Source: Bacteroidaceae bacterium
GTDB taxonomy: Bacteria > Bacteroidota > Bacteroidia > Bacteroidales > Barnesiellaceae_A
Assembly: GCA_017410245.1 (NCBI GenBank)
Contig: JAFQRE010000044.1
Coordinates: 1 to 40,013 of the forward strand
Direction: 5' to 3'
Length of the DNA: 40,013 nucleotides
In this document: positions 1-8,125 of the stretch, one piece after another
Layout: every line of letters starts with the position of its first letter
How positions within the stretch are numbered: the first letter of the stretch is position 1
The notes under the pieces: model-generated
The model's database searches: none
What the model saw: only the letters and a program-made list of their open reading frames with translations
Told to the model about the DNA's origin: nothing
Program-made: the position numbers and the translations under genes

Positions 1-51
1 CAATGAGATGCATCGCCAATGCAAGAAAGAGATTGTAACTTACAGAACGAA

Positions 52-83
52 AAATGACAACACGGCGCGCCGTGTTGTCATTT
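52..83. terminator. Perfect 32-bp palindrome, likely bidirectional terminator
   Basis: Bases 52-67 and 68-83 are exact reverse complements (arm AAATGACAACACGGCG). The A/T ends and G/C core are typical of a rho-independent terminator used from both sides. It lies about 100 nt beyond the stop of the minus-strand lipoprotein gene that ends at 183, and just after whatever gene lies off the left edge. Bases 84-182 between it and that gene hold no gene or hairpin that I can see. Confidence 0.6.
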
Positions 84-182
84 AGAAAACTTTGATTATT
101 TTTGTATCAAATCCTGTAACACTTTTTTAGGACGACACATTATAAAAAATGAATATAGGTGAGAATCTGATTTACTTTCAAT

Positions 183-1892
183 CTACATGCCCATAGCCGA
201 GCGCAACTCTTTGTAAGTGTATTCTACACCATCACAAATTATTTTGCCTACTTGAGCACCATCTTCTATTATCAAGAACTCAACATCGGTCGATACCAAT
301 TGCAATGTACCCACTACTGCACCTTTCTTGATAGTCATTGTTGTAGAGTACTCCTTACCTCCATAAGGGCAACGAGGCTCACAACAGATAATACTATCTA
401 TTACAGTCTTATCATGAATAGTCATCAACGAATGTTTGGTAGAGTCGCACGTGCCACAATAAAGAGTACCTATCTGAGCACCATGTATATCGACAACAGC
501 ATGCGTCCATGCAAATACCGAAGTATATAAACCTCCGTTTATTACACAATCCGACTCATTTCGCACACCCAAGTCAACAGGTATCACCTGATGAGTAACG
601 CCATGCTTGTCTGTTACCTCATCTACGATTGTAGTTGTTCCGGTCATCGTACTATTGTTTATTTCCGAATTTCCATACGCAATTACTGCCGGCGAGAAAT
701 ACCACTCATGACACTCTATTACTACCGATGTACGCACATCGTTCAATGTAAATCTATTCAGTACATTATTGTAATTTACATAAAAGGGTCCTCGATATTC
801 GCCAAGTTCAATAGTCCATATATCACCTGTTATATAGACATCGTTAAGTGTCACCAACTGTCCATTTTCGCTTGCAAAACGTATCGAATCATACCCCGAC
901 ATATTGTACACGACATTGGAAATGGTAGTAGGCTCAGAGACATTATAGTAAACTGTCTGTGCAGTTACATAGTCACACAGATTAAGTTTTCCGTTACGTG
1001 TCAATACCTGCCCCACATAGTCGGTACGACAATTCCGTTGTAAGGCTACGGCTTCACTTGGTTCATTGGTAAACACAACAGTTTGGTTCTTATCATTCAT
1101 AAAGTAGAAGTCGGCGCTATGGAAAGTCTCGTCCTCACTTGCCAAAACATACGACATAGAGAGATAGAAATACTCTTCATCTTCACCATTGGCATCAAGA
1201 TCAACCTTCAGTCGTTCGGTTGGTAACGCTGACGCATAATAGTACGCATCGACATTGCCCGATACCTCTCCATTCAACAGGTTCAAGCGGTTGGGCACGT
1301 TACGCACTTTCACAGCAGACTTTGTCACTTCATAATCATATTGCTCCTTGGCATATTTCCAATCGAATAGATAAGTACCGGCATTCAATTGCGCAAACGG
1401 ACGTTTCAACGTCACATCTACCCTACCGTCTTCATAAGAGAACAACTCCGAAACACCATAAAAAGCATCGCGATTTTCATCATTGTTCATGCCTTCGTAG
1501 TTCACGTCAATCGACAGATCTTCATTCATGGTGTATGCCTTACACTCGCTACTTTGAGCCCAGAAAACGGCCTTATAGTTACCGCCCGTACCCAGTGTGA
1601 CACTCATTTTCACGGCACTTTCGGCAATCTCCTGCTCACGCAACAACCTACTACTGCGGCTCACCACCTCACCATCTTCGGTAATAATGGCATACATCAT
1701 TTTATCGACCGATAGTCCATCGCTTATAGCACGAGTCACAACAACCCCATCGAGATTGAAAACAAATTCTATATCAACTACATTTTGAGTACCATAACCC
1801 TTTATATTATCTACAAAGTCATCGGTACAAGATGTGGCAAGCATTGTTATGCCCAACACAAGTGCCATTGCCCAAACTATATTTCTTCTCAT
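183..1892 (-). CDS. Fimbrillin-like lipoprotein (DUF6562-like), copy 2
   Basis: 569-aa predicted outer-membrane lipoprotein. The N-terminus MRRN plus a hydrophobic stretch ends in the lipobox LATSC (lipidated Cys22). The N-terminal half carries the short signature TRAISDG, then ESxDAF-like and LKRPFAQLN motifs, which I associate with Bacteroidetes fimbrillin-like/DUF6562 proteins. The C-terminal half (about residues 305-569) is rich in short beta-strand, Asn/Thr/Gly turns and reads like a right-handed beta-helix stalk. It is clearly paralogous to the gene at 1944-3677 and lies 51 nt downstream of it on the same strand, so it is probably the second gene of that transcript. A surface or fimbria-associated role is inferred. 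The exact ligand or partner is unknown. Confidence 0.7.
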   Translation of the reverse strand: MRRNIVWAMALVLGITMLATSCTDDFVDNIKGYGTQNVVDIEFVFNLDGVVVTRAISDGLSVDKMMYAIITEDGEVVSRSSRLLREQEIAESAVKMSVTLGTGGNYKAVFWAQSSECKAYTMNEDLSIDVNYEGMNNDENRDAFYGVSELFSYEDGRVDVTLKRPFAQLNAGTYLFDWKYAKEQYDYEVTKSAVKVRNVPNRLNLLNGEVSGNVDAYYYASALPTERLKVDLDANGEDEEYFYLSMSYVLASEDETFHSADFYFMNDKNQTVVFTNEPSEAVALQRNCRTDYVGQVLTRNGKLNLCDYVTAQTVYYNVSEPTTISNVVYNMSGYDSIRFASENGQLVTLNDVYITGDIWTIELGEYRGPFYVNYNNVLNRFTLNDVRTSVVIECHEWYFSPAVIAYGNSEINNSTMTGTTTIVDEVTDKHGVTHQVIPVDLGVRNESDCVINGGLYTSVFAWTHAVVDIHGAQIGTLYCGTCDSTKHSLMTIHDKTVIDSIICCEPRCPYGGKEYSTTMTIKKGAVVGTLQLVSTDVEFLIIEDGAQVGKIICDGVEYTYKELRSAMGM

Positions 1893-1943
1893 GTTTTTTT
1901 AAGATACTTTATTCATACGTCATGCCTTACAATATCGGGCCCA

Positions 1944-3677
1944 CTACTCACCAAGATTGATAATCTCATCAACGATAGCACCATCTTCAATTATCACATG
2001 GTTTACACCATTAATGCCCATCTTACGGCCATTCATATCGAGGCATTTTACCCTTGCACCACTCTTTATGATGAGCGAAGGCGGATAAAGTTTTGCTTTA
2101 TATTTTTTCTGTCCGTTCTTATCGATGTATGAAGTGAGTCCGGTACAACTCGAAACAACTATTTTCTCTATCTCCGAACCTGCACCTACAGTGAGGTGTG
2201 CTTTTTTATACGATTCCTTATGTGCACTACAACGCAGATAATCTACTTTGGTATTATTGAGAGTAATCTGTGAGTGGGTCCATGCATACATCGAACCTAT
2301 TATACACTTGTCAAATGTTGCATCACAATAATTGGGCACACCACAATCGTATGCTATCACCTCTTGCATCTCGCCATTTACATCTTTTTTGGGAACTGCG
2401 ATGGTAGTTGTACCGGTAAATGTACAATCGGTGAGCGTGAGCATGCCTCGCAAATAGAATAATACCGACATATGATCCACACTATTGACATTCTCGATTG
2501 AGTTTGCCACAGTCATATTATGTGCAGTAACCTTTTTAAGGACATTGGTATAAGGAATATCATCAACAGTTTTACCCCTATAATCACCAATCGCTATTTG
2601 AAATATATTACCTGAAAATTTAACATTTTCGAGTGTCAGCAGATTGTTGTTTTCTGTAGTAAAAACGGCTTCTTCATATAATGCATTAAACGCAAACTCT
2701 TGATCTTTGATATGAGTATCTTCGGTAAAGTTGTAGTACAATCCACCACTATTGATTGTTTCGCCATCGTAGAGGGGGTCTAACTTGATATCATATTTCA
2801 GCGAACCCAACAATACTTGTCCTACAATATTTGTTCTATAGTTACGCTTGATGGGTACAGCACCAAGACCATCGAAAGTATATGTGCTACTACCATCTTG
2901 GTCGCTAAAAGTAAATGCCATCTCGGAAGAAGAGCCTTCGGCACTGGCAAGAACATACGACATAGAAAGATATATATAACTATCTTTATTGCCATCACCA
3001 TCTACATCTACCAAGAGTGTCTCGGTAGGAATATCGGAAGTTTTATAATCAACATCAACGTTGCCCTCGACACTGCCATCTAAGATATTAAGAACATTGG
3101 CAACCGATGAAATTTTGGCAGCCGACTTGGCAACATCAAATCCCATCTCTTTGGCATACTCCATATCATAAGCAAAAGCACCGACATTGATTTGGGCAAA
3201 CGGACGCTTGAGTACTACCGATATTGTTGTGGCATCATCGACCATAAAAAGACCGGTAGTGGCACAAAATGCATCGCGACTCTCATCATTATTTATGCCA
3301 TCGTAGTTGATAGTTACCTTCATATCGTCCGAAACTTCGTATGCCGTACAAGCTGCCGATTGTGCCCAGAAAGCTACCTGATAGCTTTTGCCACGAGCCA
3401 ATGTCAATGTCATAGTATATTTATTGTCGGCCAACGACTCTCTGAAGTCATCATCTACCACTTTGGTACGCAATAGGTTACCGTTTTCATCAAATACTCC
3501 CCACATAAGTTTGGTAACACTTGTTCCATCACTTATGGCACGGGTAGTCATGTCACTTTCCAAATTAAGGGAAAAACAGATTTCGGCCTCTTGACCAAAA
3601 TCAACATCGTTTACATCAGAACAACCGGCTGTTAAAAGAACACCAATCGCAAGTAATAAAAAATAGACTTTTTTCAT
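1944..3677 (-). CDS. Fimbrillin-like lipoprotein (DUF6562-like), copy 1
   Basis: 577-aa predicted lipoprotein. The signal peptide ends in the lipobox LLTAGC (lipidated Cys19). It shares with its downstream paralogue the TRAISDGTSV signature after about 45 residues, the NNDESRDAF motif, LKRPFAQIN, and a YIYLSMSYVLAS block, in the same order. The second half again looks like a beta-helix (repeated short strands around Thr/Asn/Gly). As the promoter-proximal gene it would be the first of a two-gene operon. Bacteroidetes proteins of this kind are usually surface-exposed, but no pilus assembly genes are visible, so assignment to a fimbria is only an inference. The pair differs enough in sequence that recent duplication is unlikely. 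Confidence 0.7.
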   Translation of the reverse strand: MKKVYFLLLAIGVLLTAGCSDVNDVDFGQEAEICFSLNLESDMTTRAISDGTSVTKLMWGVFDENGNLLRTKVVDDDFRESLADNKYTMTLTLARGKSYQVAFWAQSAACTAYEVSDDMKVTINYDGINNDESRDAFCATTGLFMVDDATTISVVLKRPFAQINVGAFAYDMEYAKEMGFDVAKSAAKISSVANVLNILDGSVEGNVDVDYKTSDIPTETLLVDVDGDGNKDSYIYLSMSYVLASAEGSSSEMAFTFSDQDGSSTYTFDGLGAVPIKRNYRTNIVGQVLLGSLKYDIKLDPLYDGETINSGGLYYNFTEDTHIKDQEFAFNALYEEAVFTTENNNLLTLENVKFSGNIFQIAIGDYRGKTVDDIPYTNVLKKVTAHNMTVANSIENVNSVDHMSVLFYLRGMLTLTDCTFTGTTTIAVPKKDVNGEMQEVIAYDCGVPNYCDATFDKCIIGSMYAWTHSQITLNNTKVDYLRCSAHKESYKKAHLTVGAGSEIEKIVVSSCTGLTSYIDKNGQKKYKAKLYPPSLIIKSGARVKCLDMNGRKMGINGVNHVIIEDGAIVDEIINLGE

Positions 3678-3739
3678 AGATTCTCAATATCTTTTATCAT
3701 AAATAAGTACAAGTTTCATCATGAGATAATAACACATCG

Positions 3740-3747
3740 CAAAAGTA
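3740..3747 (-). promoter_or_regulatory. Promoter -7 element for the fimbrillin-like pair
   Basis: Read on the minus strand this is TACTTTTG, a match to the Bacteroidetes -7 element TAnnTTTG, 62 nt upstream of the ATG at 3677. There is no clean TTTG -33 element. Instead the inverted repeat at 3763-3784 occupies that place. The gene-free interval 3678-3991 otherwise holds only the metal-export promoter region described below. Confidence 0.4.
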
Positions 3748-3762
3748 TTTAAAAAAATTGAG

Positions 3763-3784
3763 AATATAGAATTATTTCTATATT
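3763..3784. promoter_or_regulatory. AT-rich inverted repeat upstream of the fimbrillin-like operon
   Basis: Arms AATATAGAA (3763-3771) and TTCTATATT (3776-3784) are perfect complements around the 4-nt spacer TTAT. It begins 15 nt upstream of the minus-strand -7 box at 3740-3747, so it covers the -33 region. That position suits an operator. An incidental AT-rich hairpin is the alternative. Confidence 0.4.
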
Positions 3785-3928
3785 ATTTTTGATTGTATTC
3801 AAACACATATTATACAAATACGCATAGAAATCAAATATTTAACTATAAGAAGGCACTTTACACATCAAAACTAAAACGCACCAATATTGACTACATTCTA
3901 TATTTTAAATATTTATCACAAGCTCAAC

Positions 3929-3947
3929 TTTGCAACCAGATTGCAAA
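3929..3947. promoter_or_regulatory. Candidate Fur-family operator (Nur-box-like)
   Basis: Perfect inverted repeat TTTGCAA-N5-TTGCAAA with spacer CCAGA. It sits just upstream of the -7 box of an operon that encodes a Fur-family protein and a metal exporter. It matches the form TTGCAA-N5-TTGCAA that I recall for the nickel regulator Nur of Streptomyces. Which metal and which protein act here is inference. Confidence 0.5.
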
Positions 3948-3957
3948 AGCAATGTTG

Positions 3958-3965
3958 TACTTTTG
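3958..3965 (+). promoter_or_regulatory. Promoter -7 element for the CDF/Fur operon
   Basis: TACTTTTG matches TAnnTTTG and lies 26 nt upstream of the ATG at 3992. The nearest TTTG upstream (3929-3932) is 25 nt away, longer than usual, and is part of the inverted repeat. A protein bound at 3929-3947 would therefore cover the -33 region. Confidence 0.5.
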
Positions 3966-3991
3966 CTATACCAAACATAAACATTGCGAAA

Positions 3992-4615
3992 ATGAAATCC
4001 CATCATCACCATCATCACAACCACAGAAACATTTCTACAACCATTTTATATATATGCCTCATTATCAATGTTGCATTTGTTGTAGCAGAGTCTATCATGG
4101 GTTGGATAAGCAACTCCACAGGCCTGCTATCCGATGCAGGTCACAATCTCAGCGACACGTTAGGATTGTTACTGTCGCTTATTGCCATACAACTCGAACG
4201 GGCTGGAGCCAACAACTGCATAAAAATATCGCGAAGAGTAACTTTTGTCAATGCACTATTACTCTTGGCAGCTGTAGCTGCTATCCTTACTAAGAGCTTT
4301 GATAAAATTCTTAACCCTTCTACTATAGAGAGCCATATTGTTATATACACTGCAGCTACGGCCATTGTGATAAATGGTGTAACAGCGTACCTACTCATGA
4401 GAGGCGACAATGCCAACATAAACATACGTGCCGCCTATCTGCACGCCCTCACCGACACATTGGTATCGGTAGGTGTCGTAGCATCGGGGATAGTAATACA
4501 TTATACACACTTATACATCATCGACCCTATCATCAGCCTTGTCATATCGGTAGCAATAGCAATTCCGGCATTAAGACTGCTACTCCACATCTTGCAGATA
4601 ATAAAAAATGAGTAA
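3992..4615 (+). CDS. CDF-family metal cation exporter lacking the C-terminal domain
   Basis: 207-aa inner-membrane transporter of the cation diffusion facilitator family, which exchange divalent metals (usually Zn, also Cd, Co, Ni) for protons. The start is the ATG at 3992, before a His-rich tail (six consecutive His at residues 4-9). An in-frame ATG at 3887 would lie upstream of the promoter. About six membrane segments are visible (roughly 16-35, 43-66, 83-101, 116-135, 150-172, 176-200). The metal-site motifs are present: H51-x3-D55 in helix 2 and H151-x3-D155 in helix 5. The protein ends right after helix 6, so the cytoplasmic C-terminal domain of typical 300-aa members is missing. It overlaps the downstream Fur-family gene by 8 nt, which implies co-translation. 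Confidence 0.85.
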   Translation: MKSHHHHHHNHRNISTTILYICLIINVAFVVAESIMGWISNSTGLLSDAGHNLSDTLGLLLSLIAIQLERAGANNCIKISRRVTFVNALLLLAAVAAILTKSFDKILNPSTIESHIVIYTAATAIVINGVTAYLLMRGDNANINIRAAYLHALTDTLVSVGVVASGIVIHYTHLYIIDPIISLVISVAIAIPALRLLLHILQIIKNE

Positions 4616-5057
4616 CTTTGCCTCAAAACATATAGGCATGCAAGAGACCGAAATTATACTACAAAAGGCCGGCATTCGCCCTACGGCTATACGGACACTC
4701 ATTCTGCGCGAAATAGCAGCTATCGACAACACCTTCTCCCTATCGGAGATGGAAGAACGCCTCGACACAGTAGATCGTTCTACCATATTCAGGACACTGA
4801 CCCTCTTTCAAGAGCACCACATACTACATGAGGTAGATAACGGCAGTGGATCTAAGCGATATTGTCGCTGTGTGTGCCACACCGGCGATACTCACACCTC
4901 GCACATACATTTCACTTGTGAGGTATGCCACAAGACATACTGCATCAAAGATATAGATGGTGCACAGATACCTCGCCCCGAGAATTTCATCATTACCGAA
5001 ATCAATTGCGTACTGAAAGGCATTTGCCCCGATTGCCGAAAAACACAATACATATAA
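4608..5057 (+). CDS. Fur-family metal-responsive repressor
   Basis: 149-aa transcription factor of the Fur/Zur/PerR/Nur superfamily. The winged-helix half (residues 12-80) has the typical order RPTAIR, then DRSTIFRTLTLFQEHHILHEV. The metal half has H99-x-H101-F-x-x-C104-x-x-C107 and a second pair C140-x-x-C143, the structural zinc site of the family. The start ATG (4608) lies inside the end of the CDF exporter gene (8-nt overlap), so the two are translationally coupled. A second ATG at residue 11 is an alternative start. Position next to a metal exporter and the palindrome at 3929-3947 suggest autoregulation by a divalent metal. The sensed metal (Zn, Ni, other) cannot be told from sequence alone. 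Confidence 0.88.
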   Translation: MSNFASKHIGMQETEIILQKAGIRPTAIRTLILREIAAIDNTFSLSEMEERLDTVDRSTIFRTLTLFQEHHILHEVDNGSGSKRYCRCVCHTGDTHTSHIHFTCEVCHKTYCIKDIDGAQIPRPENFIITEINCVLKGICPDCRKTQYI

Positions 5058-5133
5058 TCGCAAACACACTCATTCTCTTCCCCACAACATCATTTTACCA
5101 TTCCTGCCGAATGAGCACAAAACCATAAACGAC

Positions 5134-5168
5134 CGGAGGCTGCCTCTACACATGAGAAGCAGCCTCCG
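5134..5168. terminator. Hairpin between the Fur-family gene and dcp
   Basis: Arms CGGAGGCTGC (5134-5143) and GCAGCCTCCG (5159-5168) pair perfectly over a 15-nt loop. It sits between the convergent ends of the Fur-family gene (5057) and the M3 peptidase gene (5192), so it probably serves both strands. Confidence 0.7.
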
Positions 5169-5191
5169 ATTATATATCTACTATGTATCTA

Positions 5192-7306
5192 TTACTTGAT
5201 GATACCATCACGACGCATGAGAGCATCGATTGAAGGCTCATGGCCACGGAAGCGTTTGTAGAGTTCCATGGGGTTCTCTGTACCACCACGCTCAAGTACG
5301 TTCTCGCGGAATGCACGAGCTGTCTCTTGGTCATAGATACCTTTCTCCTTGAATGCGGCGAAAGCATCGGCATCGAGTACCTCGGCCCACTTGTAACCAT
5401 AGTAACCGGCTGCATAACCGCCCGAGAAGATGTGACCAAATTGAGGACTGAGAGCAGTACCATCAACCGAAGGAGTAACTTGAGTGGGGAGGAGAGCCTC
5501 TTTCTCAAATGCCAACACTGCATCGGCAGCTACGGGAGCTGTAATAGAGTGCCATGCCATATCGAGCATACCGAATGACAACTGACGAACACATGCATAA
5601 GCAGCGTGATATTGGCTCGAAGCAATAATCTTCTCTACCAACTCGGCGGGGATAGTCTCACCTGTCTCATAGTGACGAGCAAAGCCATCGAGGAACTCTT
5701 TCTCAGCAAGGAAGTTCTCGTTGAATTGAGAAGGCAACTCTACGAAGTCGCGATATACGTTTGTACCCGAGAGTGAGTTGTAAGTAACCTTAGAAAGAAG
5801 GCCGTGAAGGGCGTGACCAAACTCGTGGAGGAATGTCTCAACCTCGCCATAAGTGAGCAACGAAGGAGCTGTAGCTGTAGGACGAGTGAAGTTCATAACG
5901 ATAGTAACATGAGGACGGCTATCTACTGTGTCATTCTCCATCCATTGACCCTTGAACTCGGTCATCCATGCACCTTGACGCTTGCCGGGACGGGGGAAGA
6001 AGTCGGTATAAAGCACACCGATATACTCGCCATTGGCATCTGTTACCTCATAAGCACTGGCCTCCTCGTGATATACGGGGATATCCTTGTTCTCGGTGAA
6101 TTGAAGACCATAGAGGCTTGTAGCAAGACCAAATACGCCATCAATAACATTTTCCAACTTGAAGTAGGGACGCAACATTTCGTCGTTGAGGTCATACTTC
6201 ATCGATTTCAATTGCTCGGCATAGAAAGAGAAGTCCCAAGGCATCAATTGGAAGTCAGCACCCTCTTTCTCAGCAGCAAACTTTTGCAACTCGGCAACCT
6301 CTTCGATAGCTACGGGTTTGTAAGCATCGAGAAGTTGGTTGAGAAGTTTATAAACAGCCTCGGGAGTACCGGCCATAGTGTGCTTGAGTTTATACTCGGC
6401 AAATGTGTTGCAACCAAAAAGTTTGGCAATCTCAAGACGTACCTCGGCAATGCGAGTAAGAATGGGAAGGTTATCAAATTCGCCACCGATAGAACGTGAG
6501 TTGTAGGCACGATAGAGTTCCTCACGCAAGTCGCGACGAGTAGAGTACTTCATGAATGCGCTATAGCTGGGGAACGAAAGATCTACCATATAGCTACCCT
6601 CTTTGCCCTTGCTTGTAGCCAAGGCTGCAGCTGCATCGATAGCACTTTGGGGCAAACCGGCCAACTCCTCTTCGGTAAGCTCCTTTGCATACGCATTGGT
6701 AGCACGGAGAGCATTTTGGCTGAAAGTGAGAGTAAGATTGCTCAACTCAACCGAGAGTTCGCGATAACGCTCGCGAGCTTCACCCTCAAGGTTAGCACCA
6801 CTTGAAGCGAATGAGTCGTAAGTCTCCTCTACAAGCATCATTTGCTCGGGAGTGAGCTCCATCTCGGCACGATGGTCATATACAAATTTGATACGCTCAA
6901 AGAGTTGCTCATTGAGGCTGATGTTGTTGCTATGCTCCGAGAGAAGAGGTTGAATACGTTGTGAAATCTCCATCATTTCATCGTCACTCTCGGCACCTTG
7001 CAATGCAAAGAATACACCGGCAACACGATTGAGGTAGCTACCGCTCTCCTCGAGGGCTACGATAGTATTCTCGAAAGTGGGAATAGAGCGTTGATTGACA
7101 ATCGCATTGATTTCTTCTACTTGCAAATCTACGCCTTTTTGAAAAGCAGGCTCATAGAGTGCATTGCTAATCTTATCGAACGGCACTGTGTTGTGAGGAG
7201 TATCATACTCTCCACAGAAAGGGTCGATTTGATTTTGGTTAGTTGTGCATTGTGTTGTCATTAATGCAAAAAATCCTAAACTGATTGATACTAAAAATTT
7301 TCTCAT
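5192..7306 (-). CDS. dcp: M3-family metallopeptidase (peptidyl-dipeptidase Dcp type)
   Basis: 704-aa zinc metallopeptidase. The catalytic motif HEFGH lies near residue 491 in the context TFLHEFGHALHGLLS, with the downstream Glu in the ELPSQFNENFL block, as in the M3A family (Dcp, oligopeptidase A). The length fits the family (about 680-715 aa). The N-terminus is a signal-like stretch ending TTQC; the Gln before Cys is unusual for a lipobox, so the protein may be lipidated or simply exported. It would cleave dipeptides from the C-terminus of short peptides in the periplasm. It is transcribed alone. The upstream gap 7307-7497 holds only a variant -7 box (GACCTTTG on the minus strand, 7333-7340). 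Confidence 0.92.
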   Translation of the reverse strand: MRKFLVSISLGFFALMTTQCTTNQNQIDPFCGEYDTPHNTVPFDKISNALYEPAFQKGVDLQVEEINAIVNQRSIPTFENTIVALEESGSYLNRVAGVFFALQGAESDDEMMEISQRIQPLLSEHSNNISLNEQLFERIKFVYDHRAEMELTPEQMMLVEETYDSFASSGANLEGEARERYRELSVELSNLTLTFSQNALRATNAYAKELTEEELAGLPQSAIDAAAALATSKGKEGSYMVDLSFPSYSAFMKYSTRRDLREELYRAYNSRSIGGEFDNLPILTRIAEVRLEIAKLFGCNTFAEYKLKHTMAGTPEAVYKLLNQLLDAYKPVAIEEVAELQKFAAEKEGADFQLMPWDFSFYAEQLKSMKYDLNDEMLRPYFKLENVIDGVFGLATSLYGLQFTENKDIPVYHEEASAYEVTDANGEYIGVLYTDFFPRPGKRQGAWMTEFKGQWMENDTVDSRPHVTIVMNFTRPTATAPSLLTYGEVETFLHEFGHALHGLLSKVTYNSLSGTNVYRDFVELPSQFNENFLAEKEFLDGFARHYETGETIPAELVEKIIASSQYHAAYACVRQLSFGMLDMAWHSITAPVAADAVLAFEKEALLPTQVTPSVDGTALSPQFGHIFSGGYAAGYYGYKWAEVLDADAFAAFKEKGIYDQETARAFRENVLERGGTENPMELYKRFRGHEPSIDALMRRDGIIK

Positions 7307-7497
7307 GGTTTGTGTGTTTTACAATTATGGTGCAAAGGTCGCTATTTATCTCGCTGTAAGAGAAAAAGTTTTTCTTAAAAAATTTAAAAACGAAGCATTT
7401 AACTATATAAAATAGGCATATACACTATATATGACATAAAAATTTGAGAGCATTATCGCACAATGAGCCTCAAAAACGACAGAAATATATCGAATGA

Positions 7498-7980
7498 CTA
7501 TCGCCACATAATCTGCGACTTGTCATAATCGACCAACCAACCCTCGGGGGTATATACAAGTTTCAGTTCCATGCCATGCAACTCTTTCTCTTCACCCTCG
7601 GGCAACATTACCACTACCTTACCTTGCACAACGTTGGTTGTATCGGTGGGCATAAACAACTGGGCATGGGTAATCTTAAATCGCACACTATCCAACATTA
7701 TTTCATGAGCTTGCAAACCACGCCAGTCGGCATAAAAGAGAATATCATCGATCGATTGCGATGTAGCCAATGCACAAGCCTCGTTGTAACGTGCATGTAT
7801 AAGATGATCGACAAATGCACGCGACACACGCATAGGCTCACTCTCGCTCTTACCATTACCTACCAGCCACACACAGGGTAATAACAGGACTATAAACAAC
7901 AATATAAGTTTGATTATGCGTATCTGAAACCGACGGCGATTGCGCTTACTTTTGGGGGTATTTTTCTTCTTATTGGCCAT
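7498..7980 (-). CDS. Small membrane-anchored NTF2-like (DUF4878-like) protein
   Basis: 160-aa protein from the ATG at 7980. A longer reading frame from 7992 would begin with TTG inside the -7 promoter box, so I rejected it. The N-terminus is very basic (KKKNTPKSKRNRRR), followed by one membrane helix (about residues 23-43). The remainder (VSRAFVDHLIHARYNEACALA, then alternating strands, ending GWLVDYDKSQIMWR) has the helix-then-sheet pattern of DUF4878/NTF2-like domains, which often end in a GWKVD-type strand. It should face the periplasm. Function unknown. Confidence 0.6.
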   Translation of the reverse strand: MANKKKNTPKSKRNRRRFQIRIIKLILLFIVLLLPCVWLVGNGKSESEPMRVSRAFVDHLIHARYNEACALATSQSIDDILFYADWRGLQAHEIMLDSVRFKITHAQLFMPTDTTNVVQGKVVVMLPEGEEKELHGMELKLVYTPEGWLVDYDKSQIMWR

Positions 7981-7989
7981 GATTGGGCA

Positions 7990-7997
7990 CAAAGATA
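7990..7997 (-). promoter_or_regulatory. Promoter -7 element with almost no 5' leader
   Basis: On the minus strand this reads TATCTTTG, matching TAnnTTTG. Only 9 nt separate it from the ATG at 7980, so the transcript would have a leader of about 5 nt. Confidence 0.5.
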
Positions 7998-8093
7998 GTC
8001 AATTGGGCGTGCATAAGCAAATACACCAACAACATTTCGCTACCGATATTTTATTTTTCACCATTCTCATATCAATATCTTATATTTTTTTAC

Positions 8094-8101
8094 TATGTTT
8101 G
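8094..8101 (+). promoter_or_regulatory. Promoter -7 element for the PDZ-like protein gene
   Basis: TATGTTTG matches TAnnTTTG, 24 nt upstream of the ATG at 8126. I see no convincing -33 element; the upstream stretch is AT-rich. Confidence 0.4.
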
Positions 8102-8125
8102 CGTTATATATTAAATTTTGTTATC

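Noticed and set aside
3..38. Short frame MRCIANARKRL ending at TAA 36-38 at the left edge
   Set aside because: It might be the last residues of a gene off the window, but 11 residues are too few to support a call, and another frame runs open to 85 through the palindrome.
3887..3991. N-terminal extension of the CDF exporter from the ATG at 3887
   Set aside because: It would start upstream of the promoter at 3958-3965 and adds a non-membrane segment before the His-rich start at 3992.
5804..6499. Long plus-strand frame inside the M3 peptidase gene
   Set aside because: It is antisense to a well-conserved gene with clear catalytic motifs, without signal, domain or start site support.
7940..8125. 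N-terminal extension of the PDZ-like protein
   Set aside because: It overlaps the divergent gene and its promoter, and the signal peptide begins at 8126.
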